From contig DBFWPL010000004.1 in assembly GCA_048463395.1 (NCBI GenBank), forward strand, positions 1-64,000: a stretch of 64,000 bases of DNA, given 5' to 3'. Positions 16,077 to 25,472 of this stretch are shown in pieces (the first letter of the stretch is position 1; each line of letters opens with the position of its first letter). Position numbers and translations under genes: made by a program. The notes under the pieces were generated by a model. It was given only the letters and a program-made list of their open reading frames with translations, did no database searches and was not told the origin of the DNA. Source of the stretch: JAGAJR01 sp048463395. GTDB lineage: Bacteria; Pseudomonadota; Alphaproteobacteria; RF32; CAG-239.

Positions 16077-16883
16077 TTAAGCTTCAAAAACGTTTTGCTT
16101 CAAAGATGACATCTTTTTTATATTGTCTTTTCTGATGTTCACTTTTGCTGTTTCATAACGATCATGATAATAAGTCCAATCTTGTGGTGTCCTTTCACTG
16201 ATTTTTCCGCCATTAACTTGAGGCTCTACCGAAATAGCATCCAACAATGACACCTGTTTTTTAAATTTCCCGACCATTGTATCAACCTTATCAACAAGAT
16301 TAGGCTTCGTAAGAACCAAAGCTTCCGCCAACAAGAAATAGTCTTTTGTATTTTCTCTGCACTCCCAAGCTAAACCTCCGGAAACCTCTTTGTTAGATTT
16401 TTGATTATACTCCTTAGGCGGATTATTGGACATCACCTCAAAAAGAGGCAAAACTTCAGAGACTTGCTCCGGATTTTTCTTCACAAATTCGTTCAATCCG
16501 GCCGCTAAGAACCAATCGGCCTTTTCTTGTCCGGAAGCCCATGCGGTCATCTTAGGAAGAAAATCTTTGGCAAGTTCAGGTTTTTCCCGCATTGCACAAA
16601 CCATCCCTCTAATTAAGGCAAATGAATTATTATCGGAAAAATCTTCTTTTAACAACGCATCAGAGATTTTCGGATTTTCTTTCACAAAAGGCGTCAGTTT
16701 CTCTTCATATTCGGCAACCCGCTCCTTCAACTGCCACATTTTATTCTCACGCCGAAGGTCGTCTTCTACCTTCTTTTGCAAAGAAGAAAACTCCAGAGAA
16801 AGTTCTTCGACAGATTTTGTTTTACGGGAACTCAGTGAAAATTTTTCTTTCAATTTTTTTATCTTTTCCGACATTTTTGCCAT
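16077..16883 (-). CDS. Uncharacterised helical protein
   Basis: A 268-aa protein. The start is placed at MAKMSEKIKKLKEK (16883) because AGGAG lies 6-7 bp upstream; the longer frame from 16970 would add a hydrophobic stretch without a ribosome site. Residues 1-75 are charged helix, likely coiled coil; the rest is a helical domain (TMVGKFKKQ and neighbours) that I cannot assign. It contains no signal peptide. The gene stands alone, convergent with the hydrolase gene. Confidence 0.6.
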   Translation of the reverse strand: MAKMSEKIKKLKEKFSLSSRKTKSVEELSLEFSSLQKKVEDDLRRENKMWQLKERVAEYEEKLTPFVKENPKISDALLKEDFSDNNSFALIRGMVCAMREKPELAKDFLPKMTAWASGQEKADWFLAAGLNEFVKKNPEQVSEVLPLFEVMSNNPPKEYNQKSNKEVSGGLAWECRENTKDYFLLAEALVLTKPNLVDKVDTMVGKFKKQVSLLDAISVEPQVNGGKISERTPQDWTYYHDRYETAKVNIRKDNIKKMSSLKQNVFEA

Positions 16884-17022
16884 ATCAAATCTCCTAACAT
16901 TTATAGAAATATAATAAGACAAATTTATTGACAAAACAATAAAAAAATAAAAATATCTTAAGGGTTGCAACTTAAATCGCAGTCATTTGGTCTAAAGAAC
17001 ACAAAATCAGAAGGAATGTAAC

Positions 17023-17733
17023 ATGTCCGCAAAATATCAGAACATCCTAATTCTTACCGGAGCAGGAATCTCTGCTGAATCCGGACTGGCTACTTTCCGC
17101 AGTGCCAACGGACTGTGGAACAATCATCGGGTTGAAGACGTGGCAACAATTGAAGGATTTCAACGTAATCCGGCTCTGGTTCACGACTTTTACAACGACC
17201 TGAAAAAAGAAATTCAATCCGCCAAACCGAACCCTGCTCATCTGGCCATTACCAAATTGCAAAAAGAATACCCGAGTGCAAATATCAGCGTTGTTACACA
17301 AAACGTTGACACCCTTCACGAAAAAGCCGGCAACCAAAACGTTTATCACATTCACGGACAAATCAACCAAGCGGTTTGCCTCAATTGCGGACACATTCTC
17401 GAAACCTTCGGAGACGTGGACACCGAAACCGTTTGTCCTCATTGCGAAGTAATGGGAATGATGAAACCGAACATTGTCTTCTTTGGAGAAAACCTGCTGT
17501 ATATGGACAAGGTGGAACCCCTGCTCCGCAAATGCGGCTTGTTTATTTCAATCGGAACTTCCGGCATTGTTTACCCTGCGGCCGGATTTGTGCAAACAGC
17601 CAAATACTACGGGGCAGACACCATTGAGTTCACATTGGAAACAACCAATAATAACTTCCTGTTTGACAAACACGTTTACGGAAAAGCCGGAGAAACTTTT
17701 CCGCAATACGTGGAAGAATTGATTAAAGGATAA
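17023..17733 (+). CDS. cobB: NAD-dependent protein deacylase, sirtuin family
   Basis: Removes acyl groups from protein lysines using NAD+. Family motifs are GAGISAESGLATFRS at the N-terminus (NAD binding), VTQNVDTLHEKAG, the catalytic His in YHIHGQ, zinc ligands in CLNC and CPHC, and KPNIVFFGE. 236 aa, standard for bacterial CobB-type class III sirtuins. AGGAA supports the start. It is convergent with the TIM-barrel gene, with one base between the stop codons and no terminator between. Confidence 0.93.
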   Translation: MSAKYQNILILTGAGISAESGLATFRSANGLWNNHRVEDVATIEGFQRNPALVHDFYNDLKKEIQSAKPNPAHLAITKLQKEYPSANISVVTQNVDTLHEKAGNQNVYHIHGQINQAVCLNCGHILETFGDVDTETVCPHCEVMGMMKPNIVFFGENLLYMDKVEPLLRKCGLFISIGTSGIVYPAAGFVQTAKYYGADTIEFTLETTNNNFLFDKHVYGKAGETFPQYVEELIKG

Positions 17734-17734
17734 T

Positions 17735-18523
17735 TTATTTTTTCAAACTGCGGAAATAATTCCGATCCTTAATCCACGGCTGAACATCCACCGGAGGCGT
17801 ATATCCCGTTTCCATGGTAACAAAAGTATCATCACTGATAATCTCATTCACAAAATATGACAAGTCATAATTTCCTTCGCCGAAATGCAAATGCTTATCA
17901 TTGATTTCATCCCGAAAACCATCGCAAATATGATACATATCCGGATGAAGTTCTTGATAACGTTTAATCTCGGAAACAACATCCTTTTTATAGTAATTGG
18001 CGGCACAAGTCGCATGCGAAAAATCCAGACAAAACTTACATCCTGTTTCTTTTTTGATTGACTCAATCTGTTCCGGAGAAGTTCCGTGCAACACTTTTTT
18101 GCTCACACTGCATACATACGGCATATTTTCCACGGCAATTCGTTCGTCATTAAAAATCTTAAACTGCCGAATGGTTTCCTCCAGATTTTCGGGATGATTA
18201 CCGCAACCAGCATGCACAATTATCATTTCAGCATCCAACATATCGGCAAAACGTTTGGAATCATTCACATCCCGCAAATTATTCTCCAAACAGTTTTTAT
18301 CTCCGGTGTCAAATCCGTACGCACTGTGGGAATTATGAATAATAACCTTGGTTCCGCTCATTTCCCTTTTGATAACCTCACTGGTATCATCATAAGAATT
18401 CGGAAAAGCAAACAACTCAATATATTCAAACAAACCTTCTTTGGCAGCCTTAACCGTCTCATCAAAAAAAGCCCGATTTTTAAGAACATCTCTTGTCCAA
18501 ATTTTAATTCCCAGTTTTTGCAT
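17735..18523 (-). CDS. Xylose isomerase-like / endonuclease IV-like TIM-barrel protein
   Basis: A 262-aa protein with the AP-endonuclease-2 superfamily pattern: VIIHNSHSAYGF, MIIVHAGCGNHPENLEET, IAVENMPY, KFCLDFSHA, MYHICDG, LHFGEGNYD. These strand ends carry His, Glu and Asp residues that normally bind two or three metals. The superfamily includes sugar isomerases, epimerases and endonuclease IV; the specific substrate is unclear. AGGA precedes the start. Last of three closely spaced minus-strand genes from 20069. Confidence 0.75.
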   Translation of the reverse strand: MQKLGIKIWTRDVLKNRAFFDETVKAAKEGLFEYIELFAFPNSYDDTSEVIKREMSGTKVIIHNSHSAYGFDTGDKNCLENNLRDVNDSKRFADMLDAEMIIVHAGCGNHPENLEETIRQFKIFNDERIAVENMPYVCSVSKKVLHGTSPEQIESIKKETGCKFCLDFSHATCAANYYKKDVVSEIKRYQELHPDMYHICDGFRDEINDKHLHFGEGNYDLSYFVNEIISDDTFVTMETGYTPPVDVQPWIKDRNYFRSLKK

Positions 18524-18534
18524 AAATATCCTTC

Positions 18535-18831
18535 CTAAATATTCTCTAAATCTTTAATAGCGGCCCAGCGTTTAATTTTTCCGAAATCCACACTACCGTC
18601 TTTTTTCTGCCAGCGTTTGTCCGACAACTTGGAAATCACATAATCTCCGTTATTTTCCTGAAACACGCACAAATCTCCGGCCTTAGGCAAAACACCGGAA
18701 TACCATAAAGTCTTATCCTTTTTCAATTTAGATAAATTCTGCTCCAAAATGTCAGCTCTTTTTTTGAGAACAGAAATCCGCCATTCTGCGAAAACGGCAT
18801 AAATCACCAAAGCCAAAATAACCAAATGCAT
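18535..18831 (-). CDS. Small membrane-anchored protein
   Basis: A 98-aa protein: one N-terminal transmembrane helix (LVILALVIYAVFAEW), a short coiled coil (LKKRADILEQNLSKLKK), then a compact domain (GDLCVFQENNGDYVISKL). Not recognised. AAGGAG lies 4-5 bp before the ATG. It starts 3 bp after the FtsK-like gene and ends 12 bp before the TIM-barrel gene, so all three are probably one transcript. Confidence 0.65.
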   Translation of the reverse strand: MHLVILALVIYAVFAEWRISVLKKRADILEQNLSKLKKDKTLWYSGVLPKAGDLCVFQENNGDYVISKLSDKRWQKKDGSVDFGKIKRWAAIKDLENI

Positions 18832-18833
18832 TT

Positions 18834-20057
18834 TTATCTCCTTTTCTTATTACTGCCAACCACCAGATTAACAAAATACATCACCGCCGCAATAATAACC
18901 TTCTTGTCTTTTTGCCGCAAAGAAACCCAGAAATCCCAAATTCTTCTGAAAATCCCCTTTTCCTTTTTTCCAGAAACCGCAACAGTTTCCTTCTGAGGAA
19001 GATTTTTTTCCGGAAGTTTCGGAGCTTTAACTTCTCCTCTCCACGGTTCAAGCAGTGCCGCAATTTCCTCGTCCGGCATATAAGCCCCGTGAACACGTTT
19101 CAAATCTCCGGTTGAAGACAAAAACAAAGCATCCCCTCGCCCCAAAAGCTTTTCCGCTCCGGCAACATCCAAGATAGTTCTTGAATCCGCAGAACTTGCC
19201 ACTTTATAAGACAATCTTGTCGGAAAATTCGCCTTCAAAACACCGGTAACCACATCCACTGACGGACGCTGCGTTGCCAGAATAATGTGTATTCCGGCGG
19301 CACGAGCCTTCTGAGCCAAACGCTGAATAGACTTCTCTACACTTTTGTCATAAGCAATAAGATCAGCAAACTCGTCAATCACACAGACAATATACGGCAA
19401 ATGCCCGGCCTCTTCATTATATGCTGAAATATTCTTGGTCATACTCTCCTCAAACAGGGAATAACGACGCTCCATTTCCCCAACCAAATATTCCAATACT
19501 GCCGAAGCCTGAGACATCTCTGTTACCACCGGCAAAAGCAGATATTTCAGCTTATTATAAACACTAAATTCTATCCGCTTCGGGTCTATTAAAACAAACT
19601 TCAAATCAGCCGGTTTCAGTTTTTTTATCAACGACAAAATAAAGGTGTTCAACCCGACGGATTTTCCCGAACCTGTTGTTCCGGCCACCAAAAGATGAGG
19701 CATTTTTGCCAAATCCGCAATAACGGGGACTCCCCGAATATCCACCCCCAGACAAAGAGGAAGATATCCTTTGGCAGCATTAAAATCTTTTGTTTCCAAA
19801 ACAGAGTCAAAATCAACCGTTTTCATCTCTTCAGCCGGAACCTCAAAACCGATATTCCGGCTTTCTTCAATCGGTTCAACCCTCAGGGAAGGAACCCCAA
19901 CCTCTCTGGCAACATCATCCAAAACCGCTGCAATATTCTTAATCTTAGTTCCCGCATCCGGCTGAAATTCAATTTGCCGAACCCGCGGACCGTCATGAAC
20001 ACCTATAACTTTTCCTTTAATACCGTAAGTTTCCAAAACTTTTTCTAAATTTTGCAT
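18834..20057 (-). CDS. Short FtsK/SpoIIIE-type DNA translocase with C-terminal membrane segment
   Basis: The motor part is clear: an alpha-like domain (VRQIEFQPDAGTKIKNIAAV), Walker A in VAGTTGSGKSVGLN near residue 130, Walker B VIDEFADL, and the ATQRPSVDVVTGVLKANFPTR motif. At about 407 aa it lacks the four N-terminal membrane helices and long linker of FtsK and also the C-terminal winged-helix gamma domain that reads KOPS. In its place there is a basic linker and a single helix (VIIAAVMYFVNLVV) ending GSNKKRR. The start is uncertain: ATG at 20069 or 20057, the latter with GGA upstream. It may be a second, specialised translocase. Confidence 0.8.
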   Translation of the reverse strand: MQNLEKVLETYGIKGKVIGVHDGPRVRQIEFQPDAGTKIKNIAAVLDDVAREVGVPSLRVEPIEESRNIGFEVPAEEMKTVDFDSVLETKDFNAAKGYLPLCLGVDIRGVPVIADLAKMPHLLVAGTTGSGKSVGLNTFILSLIKKLKPADLKFVLIDPKRIEFSVYNKLKYLLLPVVTEMSQASAVLEYLVGEMERRYSLFEESMTKNISAYNEEAGHLPYIVCVIDEFADLIAYDKSVEKSIQRLAQKARAAGIHIILATQRPSVDVVTGVLKANFPTRLSYKVASSADSRTILDVAGAEKLLGRGDALFLSSTGDLKRVHGAYMPDEEIAALLEPWRGEVKAPKLPEKNLPQKETVAVSGKKEKGIFRRIWDFWVSLRQKDKKVIIAAVMYFVNLVVGSNKKRR

Positions 20058-20132
20058 GATCATTTCCATAAAATTATAATTTACTGAAAAATTTAACGTT
20101 TAAACTTAAATTATTCACTAAAAAAACAAAAA

Positions 20133-20161
20133 AATCCCCTGAAAGTAATCAGAGGATTTTT
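20133..20161 (-). terminator. Terminator of PcfJ-domain gene
   Basis: aatcccctga / tcagaggatt arms with one mismatch and a T-run on the minus strand. It overlaps the last codons of the gene ending at 20149. Confidence 0.65.
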
Positions 20162-22770
20162 GAGGCTGACTTAACCTTAAACAATACCGGAAATAGTGTT
20201 TTGTCCGGACGATAGACAACATTATTTCCGAACAAGCCGACAATTTTTTCCAAAAACTCCGGATGAACATCTCTTGCCACGGAAATTTCCACCCCTTCCG
20301 CACATTTAACACTTGACATCCCCGAAACATCATTAACATGAGACGGCAGCACTATTTTTTTCAGCTTAGGAAAGATACAGGATTGAAACTGCAAATTGGA
20401 TAAGTTATCACAATGCCCCAAATCAAAAACTTCAAGTTCGCTGAAAGTCGTCCCCATTATATTTAATCTTTCCGTATTTTTTCCTACCAGAAAGGTTTTA
20501 AGTCTCGGCAGTTTTCCCAAAGAAAGTGCAATATCTTTCGAATTCTGTCCTGAATCAAGAGTTTCAAGTTTCTCAAATGCTCCGTTAAGAATTTGCAAAT
20601 TTTCCAAACTATCCGGGAAATACATTTTCCTGACATTTGGAATTTTCAAATTCATCACATCAAATTTTTGAAGCTTTTGAAATTTTCTAAAATCAATTTT
20701 TGAAGCCTGATAATCTCTTATATCCATAGAAAAAAAACTTTCCATATCTTTGGGCAAACGTCTTTCCAGAGGCAAATTTCCAAGATCCACCCCCCAACCC
20801 AATGTAACCTTTTTCATATTTCGACAATTTTCAAAATTTATCAGAGCACTAAAATTATGATTATCCTGAATATAAGCCTCAACAAGAGAATCCGGCATTC
20901 TCAAACGGGACAGATTACCTTTTACAAAACATAAATTCAGATATTTAATCTTATTATTTTTTTCAAAGACCAATTCACGATTTTGTCCTAAATTAACAAC
21001 ACTCAGCCCAATCTGCTCCAAATTGGGAGCATCAAAATTAAGATCATTTATCTCTGATAAATCAGAATTACCCAAATCAATTCGTTTCAGTTTCTCAAAC
21101 TCACTTAATACCAAACGAGGAAAATCAGAGAAAGTAACACCAGACAATGAAAGTTGCTCCAACTTTTTCAAATCATCAAAAAAATCCGGCTTATCAATAA
21201 GAACCTGAGCAAGACGAAGCGTCTTTAATTTTTTATATCGTGAAAAGTCAATATTCCTCACAATATCATCAGCACCTTCTCCAAAACTGACCTCATCAAT
21301 ATCTTCACTGAAAATAACACTCTCAATCCCTTTTAAAGACTGCAAAGACAAATCAACTGCAATGCCCTTACTCTTTTCAAGCGAAACATCCGTCAATGCC
21401 TCCGGAAGATGTATAATAAAGGCATCCTGAGGTTGAGCATCCGTTTTTATCTCATTTTTATCATCCCAGGATATTTTTGAAAAATCTAAAACTTTCATTC
21501 CCAAAAATTTAGCGTCTTTCACTTCCAGTCTTTTCAGACGTTTTAATTGAGAGATTTTATTCAAAACCTCCTGATCAACTTCCCCTTTCAAGATTAAAGT
21601 TCCGACGGAAACACCGCCGATATTTTTAATTTTGCGAAAATCTTCGCCATACATCTCCAAAGTGTCAAAAACAATACTTTGCCGCTCAGAATCATAAACA
21701 TCACAAAGTTTCCCGTCTGCATTTCTGAAATAACCGATATTTTTCCAGTCTGAAATTTTAGAACCATCCACCCCCGCCAAACTCTGACACCCTAGCAAAT
21801 CAGCCGCAAAATCCCTGGTTTCGTTAACATAACGAGAAACAACCATCCGGTCTTTTCTGCCTTTTATTTGCTTAATTTTTCCATCAGAAAAGTGAATGGT
21901 AACATGAGGCCTCCATTCTCCGTCCGTCAAATCACGAAGCGAATAAAATTGAGAAGTTCCGTTTTTAAGCCCGCTGTCATAACTTCCGCCGCCGATACAA
22001 TGTCCCATTCTCTTCCCTTCATAGTCCAAAGCCTCGGGAGTAAGCAGACGCACAATCTGTAATCCGCTTTCCGGATAAGTTTTAACCACACTGACGTCTT
22101 CTTTGCTTTTTTGTACCAAAGCCATAGCATCAGGGTCGGCAACATCCTTTTCCCGCCAGCGGGAAAAATATTCATCTGCCTTCAAATATAAATCGTTCCA
22201 ACGAGCTCCTCGGCTCAGCAGAGTTTTAAAATGCCCCGGTGTTTTAACCTTATGAGGATAACGCTCAATATAAGCGGCAACAAAATCACAAATATGCACG
22301 GCTTCCTGAAAAAACACGGAATCTCTGAATTTTTCCGTATTTAAAATAAACGTGTCGGAAGAGAGTTTTCTGCTAACCAACTCTGCGGATAACGACAACT
22401 CCGAAGTCAGATATTTTTGCAACAAATAAGAAGCACACACACAGCTTTTAACATCATTGCTCAACTTATTAAAACGGTCATTGTCAGTCAGAGCCTTGAG
22501 TTTAATTACTAATTCCTGCTTTTTCTTCTTAACCTCGGCAAATTTCAAACCGGCTGCTTTTTTATCCGAAACATTTCGCATTTCATTGCGAAGCTGCATA
22601 ATTTCCTGCTGCAAAGAAGCTATAGCCGAACGCAGGTCAATACGTTCCTTATTGTCCTTAAACTTATTAGCCTCCGCCTCGTGAACATACTTGCTTGCAA
22701 CTTCCCAAACCGAACTTTCAAACAACTCACGAACCGCATAAATATATTCCAGATAATTGGCAATTATCAT
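20149..22770 (-). CDS. PcfJ-domain protein with leucine-rich-repeat-like C-terminal half
   Basis: An 873-aa protein. Residues 1-220 are helical with a coiled coil near 45-95. Residues 230-330 match the PcfJ family: RLLTPEALDYEGKRMGHCIG, then QFYSLRD, VTIHFSDGKIKQIKGRKD. PcfJ is named for an enterococcal conjugation-plasmid protein; PcfJ domains occur widely in bacteria and phages, with unknown biochemistry. From about 380 on there are irregular leucine-rich segments (LKRLEVKDAKF, LKTLRLAQV, LEQLSLSGVTF, LKRIDLGNSDL) at roughly 20-25 residue spacing, like BspA/LRR_5 proteins. No signal peptide. The combination is unusual. Confidence 0.75.
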   Translation of the reverse strand: MIIANYLEYIYAVRELFESSVWEVASKYVHEAEANKFKDNKERIDLRSAIASLQQEIMQLRNEMRNVSDKKAAGLKFAEVKKKKQELVIKLKALTDNDRFNKLSNDVKSCVCASYLLQKYLTSELSLSAELVSRKLSSDTFILNTEKFRDSVFFQEAVHICDFVAAYIERYPHKVKTPGHFKTLLSRGARWNDLYLKADEYFSRWREKDVADPDAMALVQKSKEDVSVVKTYPESGLQIVRLLTPEALDYEGKRMGHCIGGGSYDSGLKNGTSQFYSLRDLTDGEWRPHVTIHFSDGKIKQIKGRKDRMVVSRYVNETRDFAADLLGCQSLAGVDGSKISDWKNIGYFRNADGKLCDVYDSERQSIVFDTLEMYGEDFRKIKNIGGVSVGTLILKGEVDQEVLNKISQLKRLKRLEVKDAKFLGMKVLDFSKISWDDKNEIKTDAQPQDAFIIHLPEALTDVSLEKSKGIAVDLSLQSLKGIESVIFSEDIDEVSFGEGADDIVRNIDFSRYKKLKTLRLAQVLIDKPDFFDDLKKLEQLSLSGVTFSDFPRLVLSEFEKLKRIDLGNSDLSEINDLNFDAPNLEQIGLSVVNLGQNRELVFEKNNKIKYLNLCFVKGNLSRLRMPDSLVEAYIQDNHNFSALINFENCRNMKKVTLGWGVDLGNLPLERRLPKDMESFFSMDIRDYQASKIDFRKFQKLQKFDVMNLKIPNVRKMYFPDSLENLQILNGAFEKLETLDSGQNSKDIALSLGKLPRLKTFLVGKNTERLNIMGTTFSELEVFDLGHCDNLSNLQFQSCIFPKLKKIVLPSHVNDVSGMSSVKCAEGVEISVARDVHPEFLEKIVGLFGNNVVYRPDKTLFPVLFKVKSASKIL

Positions 22771-22850
22771 CCCGTAAATCTCTTGTTTTTGAAAATTACT
22801 CGGACAATATCATTATTTGTCATATTTGTCAATATTTTCAACAAAAGCAA

Positions 22851-25118
22851 TCAGAAGATACCCACTCGCTCCAAATTAGCCTTCCGACACTTGTCAACAT
22901 CTTGCCCCGCCCTGACCTTTTGCCATATTTCCAATACTTTTTCCGGAGAATAATTTTTATAAACAAAGCTGACACGATAATAATCCGCTCCAATTCCGAC
23001 AGTCTCTTTGGCAAAGCATAACGGTTCTTCGGCAAACATCATAGTCTGACAGTTTTTAGACAAAGCATGGTAAACTTTGCCTCCTCTTAACAATTCAATC
23101 CACTTCTCACCCCTCGGACAAACCTTGCACGGATTGGTGCGAATACAGGCAGCACTCGTAAACAACGGAACATCCTGATACACATCAAAACAAACCGGAA
23201 GAGAAGAAGTCTTCGCCAGTTTTTTCAGATTTTCCAACGTATCTTCCGGAGAAAGCATTACACGACAAGCCTTCATTTCCTTAGCCATCTGCACCGCCTG
23301 CGTATTCATCATATAAAGAGAATAATCAAAACTCAAATCAATTCCGAACTCCGGCAAAACACTCAATGCCCAATAATTGGCAACCTCCCATTTTTTATAG
23401 CCTTTTGCCAGAAAATCATTAATAACGCCCCTGAACTTTGCCGGATTTCTACAAACGGCAGGCAAAGCCAGACGCAGCTTATTCTTAGGCAGCGATTTCA
23501 CATCTTCCGGACGGCTTTCCTCTGACAACAAATAAACAACCTCTGACACCTCGGACAAATCCAACAACAAAAGTGAAGCAGCCTTATCTGTTTTAATAAT
23601 CCATTCCGCATTTTTCTTTTCCCTCGGAGTGTCTCCCTCCGGAAGATGAGAGATTTTTCCAGATACTTCGATTTTAGAATACAAATCTCGTCTCAACTCG
23701 TTCAAAACCGAAACCGGAACAAAATACCCGTCCGCATTCTCCACATCCAGACAACGTAGTTCAAACGGCGTGTCTCCGGTTTTAGAAAAAGATTTCCACA
23801 CTGCTTCGGTAATTTTTTCCGGATGTTCGGCTTTATCCCAATCTCCGGCAGTAAGAACACTGATGTCGCCGCAACAAGCCGTTATCTTATCGGACTCAAT
23901 AATTACCCGAACGTCAACAGCTTGTCGTTGCTTAAATTCTCCGGATTTTGGTTTTTCATATTTATAAGCGGCCTTAACTTGGGTTGACGAAGCCAAATAA
24001 ACATTTTGCCCTTTTTTCAAAAAAGGCGTCTTTGGCGGCAGAAAGACTTCCGTCTTTTCACCGGCTTGGGCTTCATAAACATTTTTACCGTTTACTCTCA
24101 AACCCTGAACGGAAAAACCAAACGGCTTTTCTTCCCCGTCCACATCAATTTGAATACCGTCATAACGGGATATTTTGTTCTTTGGCGTAAAAATAATTTT
24201 CTTCTTGTCAACCTGCTCGATTTTTCCGATTAACAATCCTCTATGTCCGACAAAATCCCTGTCAATAACATTCTTGTCCCGCCCTTTGAAATGAAATTCA
24301 CACCAAGGCCTTGAGAAAATCTGCTTAATATTCTTTTCTCTGGAAACATCGGCACCCTTCCCGTCCAAAATCCGCCGATAATAATCCGTTACCGCCGCCA
24401 CATACAACGCCGTCTTTTTCCGACCTTCAATTTTAAGAGAAGTAACCGGCATTTTCAAAACATCAGCTTGCAAAGCCATGTCTTTCATTGAAAAGAAATG
24501 CTTCTCTCCCTCATTGCTCTTAAAACAAGAACGGCACGGATACAGACATTTACCACGGTTGGCACTTTTTCCACTTTCCACGGAAGAAAACATACATAAA
24601 CCGCTGTAAGAATAACACAACGCCCCGTGAATAAACGCCTCGGTTTCCAACCCCGGAATATTGGCGATTTCCTGTATTTCCGGCAAAGTCAGCTCTCGTG
24701 CCACCACCACTCTGGAAAAGCCAAGCTTCTGCAAAGTCAAAGCCCCTTCTTTGTTATGGACGGCCATCTGAGTACTGGCGTGCATTTCCAATTCCGGATA
24801 CTGCTCGCGAACAATACGGGCCACACCCAAATCCTGAATAATCACCGCATCAACCCGGCAACGGGAACAAATATCCAGTTGTTCAAGCAAAGCCGGAATC
24901 TCGTCTTCCTGAACCAATGTGTTAACGGCCACAAAAACTTTTCTTCCCAAAGAATGAGCATAACCGACAAACTCATTCAGATTTTCTTCCGAAAAATTTG
25001 CGGCGGTCGCTCTGGCCGAAAACTTCTGCAATCCCAAATAAACAGCGTCCGCCCCGTAATAAAGGGCGGCATATCCCGCTTCAATATCTCCGGCCGGAGC
25101 CAAAAGTTCCTTTTCCAT
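22851..25118 (-). CDS. U32-family peptidase / RlhA-like protein
   Basis: A 755-aa protein beginning LLAPAGDIEAGYAALYYGAD, the U32 signature, followed by VNTLVQEDEI, MHASTQMAVHN, EAFIHGALCYSYSGLCMFSS and the Cys cluster RGKCLYPCRSC. The C-terminal half includes further Cys (CRNPAKF, NPCKVCPRGEKW). In E. coli the long U32 protein RlhA (YdcP) is needed for 23S rRNA C2501 hydroxylation; that role is plausible but unproven here. Possible Fe-S binding is inferred from the Cys pattern. It stands 80 bp upstream of the PcfJ gene on the same strand. Confidence 0.88.
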   Translation of the reverse strand: MEKELLAPAGDIEAGYAALYYGADAVYLGLQKFSARATAANFSEENLNEFVGYAHSLGRKVFVAVNTLVQEDEIPALLEQLDICSRCRVDAVIIQDLGVARIVREQYPELEMHASTQMAVHNKEGALTLQKLGFSRVVVARELTLPEIQEIANIPGLETEAFIHGALCYSYSGLCMFSSVESGKSANRGKCLYPCRSCFKSNEGEKHFFSMKDMALQADVLKMPVTSLKIEGRKKTALYVAAVTDYYRRILDGKGADVSREKNIKQIFSRPWCEFHFKGRDKNVIDRDFVGHRGLLIGKIEQVDKKKIIFTPKNKISRYDGIQIDVDGEEKPFGFSVQGLRVNGKNVYEAQAGEKTEVFLPPKTPFLKKGQNVYLASSTQVKAAYKYEKPKSGEFKQRQAVDVRVIIESDKITACCGDISVLTAGDWDKAEHPEKITEAVWKSFSKTGDTPFELRCLDVENADGYFVPVSVLNELRRDLYSKIEVSGKISHLPEGDTPREKKNAEWIIKTDKAASLLLLDLSEVSEVVYLLSEESRPEDVKSLPKNKLRLALPAVCRNPAKFRGVINDFLAKGYKKWEVANYWALSVLPEFGIDLSFDYSLYMMNTQAVQMAKEMKACRVMLSPEDTLENLKKLAKTSSLPVCFDVYQDVPLFTSAACIRTNPCKVCPRGEKWIELLRGGKVYHALSKNCQTMMFAEEPLCFAKETVGIGADYYRVSFVYKNYSPEKVLEIWQKVRAGQDVDKCRKANLERVGIF

Positions 25119-25230
25119 ATCTTCTACTTTGCAATATTAAAAATCTGAGCGGAGTATATAATATAATCACTATTTTACAACCACCTTTTAAACTTTAATC
25201 TTGATTTATCGCCAAATTTCAACTACTCTT

Positions 25231-25440
25231 CAGGCAGGCGGTTTCTCGTAGAAAAGATACCGCTCAGGGCGTAGAAAACCCTTTTATATTACCAGTCGTT
25301 AGCATAACGACTTAAAATATTTATGCCGACTTCTGTCATGGACGGATGTCGGTGAATAAGGTCTTGGCCAAATAAGCCGAGCCGTTTGGTAATATACGGT
25401 TTTCTAACATCCGCCCGCCTCCTTTATGGCGGGTTTCTTT
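25231..25440 (+). ncRNA. Unassigned structured RNA / candidate leader
   Basis: A multibranched fold is directly visible. A closing stem pairs aggcaggcgg (25232-25241) with ccgcccgcct (25411-25420), one mismatch. An inner long stem pairs 25272-25280 with 25398-25406 and 25285-25294 with 25387-25396. Inside are three hairpins at 25295-25311 (gtcgtta-gca-taacgac), 25326-25352 and 25363-25381. The 3' arm of the closing stem overlaps the terminator at 25415-25440, so the two are mutually exclusive, as in a riboswitch or attenuator. It does not match TPP, cobalamin, SAM, 6S, SRP, tmRNA or RNase P motifs that I know. Confidence 0.6.
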
Positions 25441-25442
25441 TT
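25415..25442 (+). terminator. Terminator inside leader RNA
   Basis: cccgcc-tcctttat-ggcggg followed by tttcttttttt, 30 bp before the lipoprotein start. Its left arm competes with the closing stem of the RNA above. Confidence 0.75.
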
Positions 25443-25472
25443 TAGAACTAAAAACAAAGGATGTTTAATCGT

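Noticed and set aside
25231..25440. 6S RNA or tmRNA as identity of this structured RNA
   Set aside because: The fold is multibranched, not one long bulged hairpin, and no tRNA-like end or tag frame is visible.
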